Shown: in pieces, positions 9,779 through 17,879 of the stretch
How positions within the stretch are numbered: the first letter of the stretch is position 1
Layout: each line of letters begins with the position of its first letter
From: an uncultured Pseudohongiella sp.
GTDB taxonomy: Bacteria; Pseudomonadota; Gammaproteobacteria; Pseudomonadales; Pseudohongiellaceae
Direction of reading: 5' to 3'
NCBI GenBank assembly: GCA_951812715.1
Contig: OX638323.1
Span: 930,001-994,000 of the forward strand
Length of the DNA stretch: 64,000 nucleotides
Made by a program: the position numbers and the translations under genes
Notes under the pieces: model-generated
What the model saw: only the letters and a program-made list of their open reading frames with translations
Told to the model about the DNA's origin: nothing
The model's database searches: none

Positions 9779-10750
9779 CTAGGGCGACAACAATGCGGTC
9801 AGGGACTCACTGACCAACGCCGGAGGCAACGGGATATAGCCGCTGCGCGCAACGATCTCCTGACCGTCTCGGGATAACACCATGCGAATGAATTCACGTT
9901 CCAGGGGTGGCAGGGACCCTCCGGCCGGCCGGTTCACGTAGAACAGCAGGAAGCGGGTAAACGGATATTCACCGGCCACTGCCTGCGCGGGCGTGGTAAT
10001 GCGCTCCACGCCATCCTGCCGCCAGGACACTGGCACGATGCGTACACTGGGAGTACTGAAAGCAATGCTGGCATAGCCGATGCCATGCAAGGCGGAACCG
10101 ATTGCCTGCACCAGCGATCCGGAACCCGATTGTTCGTTTACGCCGATGTGAAAATCACCTCGGCATAGCGCGGTTTCCTTGAAAAAGCCGTAAGTTCCAG
10201 ACACCGAATTGCGGCCGAAGGCGTGAACCGCACGGTCCGACCAGAGCGTCGGCAATCCCAATTGCCGCCAGGTATCGATGCGGCGAGTCGCGCCACAACG
10301 CAAGGTAGAGGAAAAGATCGCGTCTATTTCGGCAAGCGAGATCCGCGCCAGCGGATTGTCGCGGTGTACCAGGATCGCCAGCGCGTCCAGCGCCACCGGG
10401 ATGGGAGTAGGCGGATAGCCATAGCGGGCGGTAAACGACTGAATCTCGCCGCGCCGCATGTTGCGGCTCATGAGACCGATATTGGCGGTGATCTCGGTCA
10501 GCGCCGTGGGTGCGGCGGAAGAGCCGGTCGCCTGTATCTGGATATTTATATTCGGGTAAACGCGCTTGAATTCTTCCGCCCACAAAGTGGTCAGGTTTGC
10601 CACGGTATCGGAACCGGTGGCGGACAAAGTTCCCGATACTCCGCTTGCCGCCTGGTATTCCGGCAATTCGGCCGCGCCCGCAACTGCCGCCGGCGCCAGG
10701 GCGAACAGCGGCAAAACACAGAACCATCGGAAGGAAACAGGCAAGTTCAA
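9779..10750 (-). CDS. pstS: Periplasmic phosphate-binding protein PstS
   Basis: A signal peptide is followed by a periplasmic binding protein (PBP-like domain) with GTLSATGSDTVANL, IQIQATGSSAAPTAL and GRNSVSGTYGFFKE, the phosphate-contact motifs of PstS/SphX proteins. The product is 323 residues. The only in-frame start is TTG at 10750, because an in-frame TAG lies just upstream; an AAGAG stretch sits about 9 bases before this TTG. A six-T run on the coding strand (10749-10754) separates it from an ATG at 10782 in another frame, and one extra T would fuse them. First gene of pstSCAB-phoU. Confidence 0.92.
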   Translation of the reverse strand: MNLPVSFRWFCVLPLFALAPAAVAGAAELPEYQAASGVSGTLSATGSDTVANLTTLWAEEFKRVYPNINIQIQATGSSAAPTALTEITANIGLMSRNMRRGEIQSFTARYGYPPTPIPVALDALAILVHRDNPLARISLAEIDAIFSSTLRCGATRRIDTWRQLGLPTLWSDRAVHAFGRNSVSGTYGFFKETALCRGDFHIGVNEQSGSGSLVQAIGSALHGIGYASIAFSTPSVRIVPVSWRQDGVERITTPAQAVAGEYPFTRFLLFYVNRPAGGSLPPLEREFIRMVLSRDGQEIVARSGYIPLPPALVSESLTALLSP

Positions 10751-10892
10751 AAAATTGTGCTCTTGGCGCTAGCGCGGGACATGGCGCCATAGTGTAAGGC
10801 ATATGGCTGTTGGGGAAGAAATTCCGGCGTTTCGGGAAAATCCGCCAGATGCTAGTATGGTTCGTTGAGTTTCCGGAGTTCAGATTTTAGTC
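10751..10892. promoter_or_regulatory. Divergent pstS / ppk intergenic region
   Basis: These 142 bp must hold the promoters of pstS-phoU (minus) and ppk (plus). A Pho box (tandem CTGTCAT half-sites) would be expected, but no convincing one was seen. TTACACTAT near 10791-10799 (minus strand) could be a -10 region. The regulatory role is inferred only from gene orientation. Confidence 0.4.
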
Positions 10893-13058
10893 ATGACCGT
10901 CGCGGATGGTTTCCCAGCCCTCAAACTGGTCGGCAGCGAGATTGAGCATCCCAGTGAGGCGCACGATAATTTGCATACCGATGATCTCGGTAAAGGCGAA
11001 GATATCGATCTGAGCCATGGCGGCTATCTGGAAAACCGCGAACTCAGCTATTTCAAATTCAATCTTCGCGTACTTTCCCAAGCGAGCAATCGGGAACACC
11101 CATTGCTGGAACGATTGATGTTCCTGCTGATCTTCAGTTCCAACCTCGACGAATTTTTCGAAATCCGCGTTTCCGGACTCAAGAAGCGTCTGCTATACGA
11201 CATGCAAAAGCCGGATCCCGACGGCAAGTACCCCGAACAGATACTGCAACAGATTCATGAGCAGGTGCGGGCGGCGCTTGCCGAGCAATACCGGATTCTC
11301 AACGAGGACCTGTTTCCTTCCCTGGCCGCGGAAAACATTCATTTCGTAAAACGACAGGAGTGGAACGGCAAGCTGGCCAGGTGGGCCAGGGATTATTTCG
11401 ACAACGAAGTGTTGCCGGTAGTCAGCCCTCTTGGTCTGGACCCGGCCCACCCGTTCCCGCGCCTGGTCAACAAGAGCCTGAACTTTATTCTCTCTTTGGA
11501 AGGCAAGGACGCATTCGGGCGGGAAAGCGGTCTGGCGATCGTTCCCGCGCCGCGATCCCTGCCCCGGCTGATCAAGGCGCCCGGGGATATCGCCCCCGAA
11601 GGCGACAATTTCGTTTTCCTTTCTTCAATTATCCATGAATACGTTGGCGAGTTCTTTCCGGGCATGAAGGTCAACGACTGCCACCAGTTCCGGGTCACCC
11701 GCAATTCCGATCTCGAAATGTCGAATGTCGAAGTCGAAGACGTGGCGACCGCTCTGCAAAGCAAGTTGCATAGCCGCCGATTCGGCGCGGCAACCAAGCT
11801 GGAAGTCAATACGGGCTGCCCGGAACGCTTGTCGAATTTCCTGCTGGATCGATTCGATCTGACCCGAAGCGAATTGTTCGAACTTGACGGACCGGTCAAT
11901 TTACAGCGGCTGGTTGCCCTTTTCGGCATGCTCGACCGGCCGAATCTGCTCTTTCCCAAGTTTTCGCCCGGATTGCCGGCGGGGCTGACCGACTATCACA
12001 AGGGTATGTTCAGCGCCGTGACCAGGGAAGACCAGTTGCTGCTGCACCCTTTCCAGTCTTTCTTGCCGATCATTCAATGGGTGCGGGAAGCAGCCAAGGA
12101 TCCGTCCGTGTTGTCGATCAAGCAAACCCTGTATCGCACCAATGAGTCATCGGAACTGGTGGAGGCGCTGGCGGAGGCGGCCCGCAACGGCAAGGAAGTC
12201 ACCGTGGTTATCGAATTGCGCGCTCGATTCGACGAAGAGGAGAACATTCATTTCGCCAGTATTTTGCAGGAAGCGGGCGCGGTAGTGGTATATGGGGTGC
12301 TCGGCTACAAGACCCACGCCAAGATGCTGCTGTTCGTGCGCCGGGAGAAAGGCTGCCTGAAACGTTACGCGCATCTCGGCACGGGCAACTATCATCGCAA
12401 AAATTCGCTGGTCTACACTGACTACAGTCTGTTGACGGCAGATGAGACCATTTGCGCGGACGTGCACAAGGTATTTCAGCAAATCACCGGCATGGGCAAG
12501 AAGATCCAGCCCAAGTTGCTGCTCCATGCGCCGTTCCGGCTGCGCAAGGCGCTGATGAAGTTGATCGATAATGAAAAGCGCGCGGCCAAGGCGGGCAAAC
12601 CCGCCTACATCAAGGCGAAAATGAACTCGCTGACCGATCCCCAGATTATCAAGGCCCTGTATTCGGCGTCCCGCGCGGGGGTGAAAATCAATCTGGTCGT
12701 GCGGGGAATCTGTTGCCTGCGTCCCGGCCTGCCTCGCATCAGCGAAAACATCCGCGTCGTCTCCGTCGTCGGTCGCTTCCTGGAACATTCGCGGGTGTAC
12801 TGTTTCCGTAATTCCAAGCCTCGAGTCTATTGTTCGAGCGCGGACTGGATGGAACGCAATCTTTCCAATCGCATCGAGGTCTGCTTCCCTATTCTCAATC
12901 CGAAACTTGCCAAGCGAGTTATCGATGAAGTCGATCTTTACCTGAAGGACCGTGTACAAAGTTGGGAAATGCAATCAGACGGCGAATATGTGCCCTTGAA
13001 GCCGACCCGGGAAGGTGAGCCGAAAGTACAAGACAAATTGCTCGAGAAACTGGAATAG
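10893..13058 (+). CDS. ppk1: Polyphosphate kinase 1
   Basis: Ppk1 reversibly polymerises the terminal phosphate of ATP into polyphosphate. The 721-residue length fits. The N-domain begins ENRELSYFKFNLRVL, with the ATP-pocket motif SSNLDEFFEIRV. The C-domains have the autophosphorylated His in YKTHAKMLLF and ATP contacts in LGTGNYHRKNS and SSADWMERNLSNRIE. ATG 10893 has a weak, distant GGAG. It is transcribed away from pstS and converges on ppx with a 13-bp gap, linking phosphate uptake with polyphosphate storage. Confidence 0.97.
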   Translation: MTVADGFPALKLVGSEIEHPSEAHDNLHTDDLGKGEDIDLSHGGYLENRELSYFKFNLRVLSQASNREHPLLERLMFLLIFSSNLDEFFEIRVSGLKKRLLYDMQKPDPDGKYPEQILQQIHEQVRAALAEQYRILNEDLFPSLAAENIHFVKRQEWNGKLARWARDYFDNEVLPVVSPLGLDPAHPFPRLVNKSLNFILSLEGKDAFGRESGLAIVPAPRSLPRLIKAPGDIAPEGDNFVFLSSIIHEYVGEFFPGMKVNDCHQFRVTRNSDLEMSNVEVEDVATALQSKLHSRRFGAATKLEVNTGCPERLSNFLLDRFDLTRSELFELDGPVNLQRLVALFGMLDRPNLLFPKFSPGLPAGLTDYHKGMFSAVTREDQLLLHPFQSFLPIIQWVREAAKDPSVLSIKQTLYRTNESSELVEALAEAARNGKEVTVVIELRARFDEEENIHFASILQEAGAVVVYGVLGYKTHAKMLLFVRREKGCLKRYAHLGTGNYHRKNSLVYTDYSLLTADETICADVHKVFQQITGMGKKIQPKLLLHAPFRLRKALMKLIDNEKRAAKAGKPAYIKAKMNSLTDPQIIKALYSASRAGVKINLVVRGICCLRPGLPRISENIRVVSVVGRFLEHSRVYCFRNSKPRVYCSSADWMERNLSNRIEVCFPILNPKLAKRVIDEVDLYLKDRVQSWEMQSDGEYVPLKPTREGEPKVQDKLLEKLE

Positions 13059-13071
13059 GCAGGCTTGGCTT

Positions 13072-14037
13072 TCACAGCGAACCCACCCGGTTCACCGCCG
13101 GCAGACTACTTGCGCGCATGATCGGCATGGTCTTTTCGTTGCGTACGAGGAAATCCAGCATACCTTCCCGCAAAGCAGTCACGCTGAAATTCAGCATTTC
13201 CACGCCAAACGCCTGCATCAAGGCTGAAGCCACGCACCAGCCGGGCAGAAGCAGCTCCCGGCGATCTTCCTTCAACCCCGCCAGTGGACTGCCTGCGGCG
13301 ATGCCGGCGGCAAGCATGCCCTTCAACTCCGACAGCGCCGTGGCGGTGATTCTATTCTCGCCATAACCCTGGTTTTCACAAATGTATTTGAGCATCTTTA
13401 CGGTGCCGGATGAGGCGTAGGCGCGATCCCAGCCCGCTCGCGCCACCGCCGCCGCCATTGGCTCGAATACCGCGACCGCCGCATCCAGACCGGCGTCCAT
13501 GCAGGCTTCTAGTTCCTTCGCGTCACTGGACCCACGATGGAAGAACCGATCCCGCCAGGCCACGGTTCCCGCCGGCAGGCTTTCGGTAATGATGCGCTCG
13601 TGCCGGCGGCCGGCGATGATTTCGGTGCTTCCGCCGCCGATGTCGATGACCAGGCGCCTTTCATTGTTCAATGGCAGCGATGTAATGACTCCGGCATAGA
13701 TCAGCACTGCTTCCTGCACTCCGCTGATAACCGAAATGCGAATGCCCAGGTTGCTGGCGGCCGCCAGCAAATCGGGCGTATTGCGCGCCAGACGGAAGGC
13801 GTTGGTGCCGAGCGCCCAATATTGGCGGATCGGATGCAACCGCATCAGCGCGCGGAAATTTTCCAGGCAGGCCAGGCCACGCTCGAAGGCGGCATCGGAA
13901 ATCAGTCCGGTGGTGACGACCGCTTCGCCCAATTGCACTTTTTCGCTGCAACGCTCGACGATGCGAATTCGGCCTTCTTCCCATTCGCCGATGAGCAGGT
14001 GGAAACTGTTGGAACCCAGATCGATACAGGCGTACAT
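13072..14037 (-). CDS. ppx: Ppx/GppA family exopolyphosphatase (short form)
   Basis: An actin-like phosphatase that releases phosphate from polyphosphate ends or hydrolyses pppGpp. The N-terminus MYACIDLGSNSFHLLIGEW is the phosphate-1 loop and VIDIGGGSTEIIAG the phosphate-2 loop, with the catalytic-type Glu in GVQEAVLIY. At 321 residues it has only the two actin-like lobes and lacks the C-terminal HD and tail domains of the 500-residue E. coli Ppx. ATG 14037 was chosen over an upstream TTG at 14052, because the core starts immediately. Placement opposite ppk1 favours polyphosphate over pppGpp. Confidence 0.9.
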   Translation of the reverse strand: MYACIDLGSNSFHLLIGEWEEGRIRIVERCSEKVQLGEAVVTTGLISDAAFERGLACLENFRALMRLHPIRQYWALGTNAFRLARNTPDLLAAASNLGIRISVISGVQEAVLIYAGVITSLPLNNERRLVIDIGGGSTEIIAGRRHERIITESLPAGTVAWRDRFFHRGSSDAKELEACMDAGLDAAVAVFEPMAAAVARAGWDRAYASSGTVKMLKYICENQGYGENRITATALSELKGMLAAGIAAGSPLAGLKEDRRELLLPGWCVASALMQAFGVEMLNFSVTALREGMLDFLVRNEKTMPIMRASSLPAVNRVGSL

Positions 14038-14106
14038 GCGGCGCAATCCCAAGATTGCGGCAATTGGACCACGATCCGGCTTGAATTTACAGCGCCGTGC
14101 CCGGGC

Positions 14107-14571
14107 TCACATCATCGATTGCTGATAATTCTCGAGCCCGACCTTGTCGATAAGCGCCAACTGGGTCTCGAGCCAGTCGACGTGCTCTTCTTCGTTATCG
14201 AGAATTTCGCTTAACAGATCCCGGCTGACGTAATCGCCGACCGACTCGCAAAAGGCGATGCCGTCGCGCAGGTCCGGGCAGGCCTGCATTTCGAGCTTGA
14301 GGTCGCATTCAAGAATTTCCCGGGTATGCTCGCCGATGAGCAATTTGCCGAGGTTTTGCAGATTGGCGAGACCTTCGAGAAAGAGGATGCGCTTGATCAG
14401 CATGTCGGCATGCTTCATTTCGTCGATGGACTCTTCGTATTCCTTTTTCGCCAGTTTTTGCAATCCCCAGTCCTCGAACATGCGGGAATGCAGGAAATAC
14501 TGGTTGATGGCGATGAGTTCGTTCGCCAGCGCCTTGTTCAAATGTTTGATGACGGTAGGGTCGGACTTCAT
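14107..14571 (-). CDS. bfr: Bacterioferritin
   Basis: The 154-residue product has all ferroxidase-centre ligands: Glu18, Glu51, His54, Glu94, Glu127 and His130. The haem-binding Met52 is in DEMKHAD. It should form a 24-mer shell that oxidises and stores iron. ATG 14571 is preceded by ACAGGAGC, a good ribosome-binding site. Bfd, its usual release partner, is about 540 bp upstream on the same strand. A single family A unit and a Fur-like site lie between. Confidence 0.96.
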   Translation of the reverse strand: MKSDPTVIKHLNKALANELIAINQYFLHSRMFEDWGLQKLAKKEYEESIDEMKHADMLIKRILFLEGLANLQNLGKLLIGEHTREILECDLKLEMQACPDLRDGIAFCESVGDYVSRDLLSEILDNEEEHVDWLETQLALIDKVGLENYQQSMM

Positions 14572-14591
14572 GTGATGCTCCTGTCGGTTGA

Positions 14592-14715
14592 TACATGCCA
14601 TCCCTGGCGCGACCATTGTGGTTTCTACAAGCCCCGGTCTTGCCATCCATGGCAAGCCGTTCTGCCCTCAGGAAGCTGCGCTTCCTGTCGGCTTCGCCGA
14701 CCGGGCCTCACCCAT
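14592..14715. repeat. Family A repeat, single monomer upstream of bfr
   Basis: One unit of about 124 bp from ATGCCATCCCTGGCGCG to GGGCCTCACCCAT. It keeps the order of hairpins seen at 4.2 kb: CTTGCCA-TCCA-TGGCAAG (14639-14656), AGGAAGC-TGC-GCTTCCT (14670-14686) and TCGGC-TTC-GCCGA. The second hairpin has both arms changed compared with the copies at 4.3 kb, so pairing is preserved. This copy defines the monomer. Confidence 0.9.
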
Positions 14716-14800
14716 GGCAGATAACTACAAGCATCGCCGAAAGCTTTCCTAAAGTCAAGCAATTAATTCCGTAACTTATTGATTTATATGATAAATAAAA

Positions 14801-14815
14801 TGAGAATTACTACCA
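14801..14815. promoter_or_regulatory. Candidate Fur box upstream of bfr
   Basis: TGAGAATTACTACCA fits the 7-1-7 Fur pattern (TGATAAT-n-ATTATCA) with the left half strong and the right half 5 of 7. It lies in an AT-rich stretch (14750-14830) of otherwise GC-rich DNA, 230 bp upstream of bfr with the family A monomer between. This is weaker than the site at 15361. Confidence 0.45.
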
Positions 14816-14884
14816 TTTGCATTAGTGGCTTCGAGCGGCGCGCGCGGCGAAGAAAACTGAAGTTTGTATATCCACTATGTTAGG

Positions 14885-15090
14885 TGCGTGGGGCGTGTAG
14901 TGCTTTGCGCGTCGTAGAGGAGGAGCGCGCCATGGATGGCCTAAAGCGACGACGATTCGAGTCGAGACAAGGGTGAGGACAAGCGATTTCGAAGCGTCAG
15001 CTTCGAGCGTAGGCCGAACGACGCCGAGCTGTGCTCGGCGGCTGGACTGGCGAGGCGAGATTTAGCGCAAAGTACTACACGCACCGCGCA
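14885..15090. mobile_element. 206-bp element with 26-bp imperfect terminal inverted repeats, between bfr and bfd
   Basis: The ends at 14885-14910 and 15065-15090 are inverted copies matching at 23 of 26 positions, sharing GCGTGTAGT and CTTTGCGC. No coding capacity. The interior carries GCCATGGATGGC (14932-14943), CGAAGC-GTCA-GCTTCG (14987-15002) and GCCGAGC-TGT-GCTCGGC, which are modules of the family A block at 29-30 kb on the opposite strand. It could be a non-autonomous element (MITE) or a large folded structure; no target-site duplication was recognised. Confidence 0.6.
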
Positions 15091-15111
15091 CCGGAGAGCC
15101 GAAAAACGTTT

Positions 15112-15321
15112 TCAGACTGCTATGGCGGTGGCGAGGGTTGGGTCGAAGGTGGCGGACTGGTGGTATTCGCGGAGGACGCTGCGGGCGTGGTTGCCGCATT
15201 TGCCGCAGTCGAGGCCTACGCCGAGTTGGCTGCGTACTTCGGCCAGACTGGATGCGCCGCTGTCTCGGCACAGATCGCGGATCTGGTTCTCGGTGATTTG
15301 ACGGCAAATGCAAACGTACAT
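15112..15321 (-). CDS. bfd: Bacterioferritin-associated ferredoxin
   Basis: A 69-residue [2Fe-2S] protein that docks on bacterioferritin and passes electrons to release stored iron. The four cluster cysteines are Cys4 and Cys6 in MYVCIC and Cys39 and Cys42 in DCGKC, the Bfd arrangement (CxC...CxxC). ATG 15321. The Fur-like site 40 bp upstream and bfr downstream support the role, with expression under iron limitation. Confidence 0.95.
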   Translation of the reverse strand: MYVCICRQITENQIRDLCRDSGASSLAEVRSQLGVGLDCGKCGNHARSVLREYHQSATFDPTLATAIAV

Positions 15322-15360
15322 GGCATTGCTCTCGCTTCTTGCAACCGATTTAAATACAAA

Positions 15361-15375
15361 TGAGAATGATTGTCA
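15361..15375. promoter_or_regulatory. Fur box in the divergent bfd / feoA region
   Basis: TGAGAATGATTGTCA is a near-perfect 7-1-7 Fur palindrome. It lies in the 100-bp gap between divergent bfd and feoAB, so one bound Fur dimer could repress both iron release from bacterioferritin and Fe(II) import. Repression itself is inferred. Confidence 0.8.
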
Positions 15376-15421
15376 ACAGTATTTGCGTGTGATAGTTTAA
15401 CGCAATTGCAACAGCCTCTCA

Positions 15422-15676
15422 TTGGATCTCGGCCCAGTGGACGAAACCCCTCTTTCCATGGCGCAGTTGGGCGACCATTGCGTTGTCCTGCATATTGATC
15501 CGGATCCGCCGGAATTGCGCGGCCAGCTTTATGCGCTCGGCATTATTCCCGGTTCCCGCCTGGAAGTCCTGCGTCAGGCACCCATGGGCGATCCTGTGCA
15601 GGTGCGCGTCGGTGGCAGCTATATCAGCATACGCAAGTCCGAGGCGGACGTGATTACAGTGAAAATTCAACAGTAA
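15422..15676 (+). CDS. feoA: Ferrous iron transport protein A (FeoA)
   Basis: A small SH3-like cytoplasmic protein needed for FeoB-dependent Fe(II) uptake. Core motifs are LSMAQLGDHC, LYALGIIPGSRLEVL and GDPVQVRVGGSYISIR. The start is uncertain: TTG 15422, GTG 15437 and ATG 15458 are in frame, none with a clear ribosome-binding site; the longest is given because the fold normally starts before LSMAQL. It lies 22 bp before feoB and just downstream of the Fur-like site. Confidence 0.9.
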   Translation: MDLGPVDETPLSMAQLGDHCVVLHIDPDPPELRGQLYALGIIPGSRLEVLRQAPMGDPVQVRVGGSYISIRKSEADVITVKIQQ

Positions 15677-15698
15677 TTTCGGGAGATCGTTCCGCGTT

Positions 15699-17879
15699 AT
15701 GCAAAAGATCGCCCTCATCGGCAACCCCAACTGCGGCAAGACCACGCTATTCAACATACTGACGGGCACCCATCAGAAAGTGGGCAACTGGCCGGGCGTG
15801 ACCGTGGAAAAGAAATTCGGCTATTTCGAAGCCGGCGGCAGTCAACTGGAACTCGTCGATCTTCCTGGTATCTATTCGCTCGACCAGGACTATCAGGGAA
15901 TCGACGAGAAAATCGCCAGGGATTTCATCGACAGCGGCGAAAGCGATCTGATCGTTAACATCATAGACGGCGCCACTCTCGAACGTGGGCTGGTGCTGAC
16001 CCAGCAAGTCCTCGAACACGGCATCCCGGTGATCGTAGTCGTGAACATGCTCGATGTCGCCGCCCAAGAAGGCATTTCCATCGAAACTTCCGCGCTCGCG
16101 GGCCGGCTGCAACTGCCTGTCGTGGCCATGGTCGCCTCGCGCGCGGAAGGCGTCGAAGCACTGCTTGGGGAAATCGCCGCGGCAGTTATGAATCTCGCGC
16201 AATCGGGGAGAGATTCCGCGACTGCGCGCGGAATGACGGGTTCCGGCGCAGAGCTGGATGGCGCGGTGTCAGACGAAGACAAGACCCTGCAACGCTACCA
16301 TCTTTCGCGAAAAATGATCGACGGCGTGGTTCAGGTAACTCCCGGGCAGCACGGTCTTTCGGAGCGTATCGACAAGGTGGTGCTGAACCGATGGCTGGGC
16401 GTTCCCATTTTCTTGCTGATGATCTATCTCATGTTCACCATCGCGGTGAATCTCGGCGCGGTGTTCATCGATTTCTTCGATATTCTGTTTAACGCCGTTC
16501 TGGTGGATGGCAGCGCGTGGCTGCTGCGCCAGATAGCCGCTCCCGAGATGGTAGTCACCTTGCTTTCCCAGGGCGTCGGCGGCGGCATCACCCTGGTGGC
16601 CACCTTCCTTCCGGTAATCGGTTTCCTCTATCTTTGCCTGTCGGCGCTGGAAGATTCAGGTTACATGTCCCGGGCCGCCTTCGTCATCGACCGGGTGATG
16701 AGCGGCATTGGCTTGCCCGGCAATGCCTTCGTACCCTTGATTGTCGGCTTCGGCTGCAACGTGCCCGCGGTAATGGCCACCCGCGCCTTGCATCGTGACA
16801 GCGACCGGCTGATGACAATCTCCATGGCGCCATTCATGAGTTGCGGCGCGCGGCTGACAGTATACGCCCTGTTCGCGGCGGCCTTTTTTCAGAGTAACGG
16901 CCAAAACATCGTTTTCGGTCTCTATCTGCTAGGCATCGCCCTGGCCATATTCACCGGCTGGATCTTCCGCCGGCAATTGTTCGCTGGCCAGATCACGCCC
17001 TCTTTCCAGGAAATGCCGGCCTATCACGTGCCGGTCTTGCGCAACATCCTGTTCACGACCTGGTTCCGGCTGCGAAGCTTCATTTTCCGCGCCGGCAAGG
17101 TGATCGTGAGCGTCGTCGTGGCGCTGAGCTTTCTCAATTCCATCGGCTCCGACTTCAGTTTCGGCAACGAAGACTCGGAGAACTCCATGCTCAGCGTCGT
17201 CGGCAAGAGTATTACTCCCGCTTTCACACCGATGGGACTGGAGCGGGAAAACTGGCCGGCGACCGTCGGCCTGTTTACGGGCATGTTTGCCAAGGAGGCC
17301 ATCGTCGGCACGCTCGATGCGCTCTACAGCGGCGACGATTCCGGGCTCGACGATAATGCGGCGCCCAATCTCATCGCGGCTGCCGGAGAAGCGTTCGGGT
17401 CAATCGGCGCCGAACTGGCGGCCCTTGGCGGCGCCTTGACGGATCCGCTTGGCATCTCGATCGGCGATGTCAGCGATGTCGAGTCGGTGGCCGCGGAACA
17501 GGAAGTGTCCGCCAGCACGCTGACCAATATGGCCGCCCTGTTCAGCGGTCCTTTCGCCGCATTTTGCTACCTGGTGTTCGTGCTGCTTTACGCGCCCTGC
17601 GTCGCCGTGCTGGGCGCCGTAAACAAGGAAGCGGGATTGCCGTGGACGCTGCTGGTATTCGGCTGGAGCACCGGGCTGGCCTATATTGCCGCCACGATCA
17701 CCTTCCAGATCGGCACTTTTGCCTTGCACCCGCTGTCATCCGCCGCCTGGATCACCGGCCTGCTGGCGCTGCTGGCGTTGTTCATTCTCAATCTGCCGCG
17801 GCTTTCCGCTAGAATGACGCCGAAAAGCTCCACCTTGAAGGTCGGAAACATCATTGCGCGATCAGGCAGAGCGAACTAA
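15699..17879 (+). CDS. feoB: Ferrous iron transporter FeoB
   Basis: Inner-membrane Fe(II) transporter. The N-terminal G domain has G1 GNPNCGKTT, G3 DLPG and G4 VNMLD, followed by a helical spacer and a membrane domain with two Gate regions (SALEDSGYMSRAAFVIDRVM, GFGCNVPAVMATRAL; FTGMFAKEAIVGTLDALY). The 726-residue length is typical. ATG 15699 with GGGAGA upstream. No feoC follows; the next gene overlaps the feoB 3' end by 26 bp. Confidence 0.97.
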   Translation: MQKIALIGNPNCGKTTLFNILTGTHQKVGNWPGVTVEKKFGYFEAGGSQLELVDLPGIYSLDQDYQGIDEKIARDFIDSGESDLIVNIIDGATLERGLVLTQQVLEHGIPVIVVVNMLDVAAQEGISIETSALAGRLQLPVVAMVASRAEGVEALLGEIAAAVMNLAQSGRDSATARGMTGSGAELDGAVSDEDKTLQRYHLSRKMIDGVVQVTPGQHGLSERIDKVVLNRWLGVPIFLLMIYLMFTIAVNLGAVFIDFFDILFNAVLVDGSAWLLRQIAAPEMVVTLLSQGVGGGITLVATFLPVIGFLYLCLSALEDSGYMSRAAFVIDRVMSGIGLPGNAFVPLIVGFGCNVPAVMATRALHRDSDRLMTISMAPFMSCGARLTVYALFAAAFFQSNGQNIVFGLYLLGIALAIFTGWIFRRQLFAGQITPSFQEMPAYHVPVLRNILFTTWFRLRSFIFRAGKVIVSVVVALSFLNSIGSDFSFGNEDSENSMLSVVGKSITPAFTPMGLERENWPATVGLFTGMFAKEAIVGTLDALYSGDDSGLDDNAAPNLIAAAGEAFGSIGAELAALGGALTDPLGISIGDVSDVESVAAEQEVSASTLTNMAALFSGPFAAFCYLVFVLLYAPCVAVLGAVNKEAGLPWTLLVFGWSTGLAYIAATITFQIGTFALHPLSSAAWITGLLALLALFILNLPRLSARMTPKSSTLKVGNIIARSGRAN

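Noticed and set aside
10751..10892. Pho box upstream of pstS
   Set aside because: TAGTCATGACCGTCG at the ppk start resembles part of one, but it overlaps the start codon and no tandem half-sites are present.
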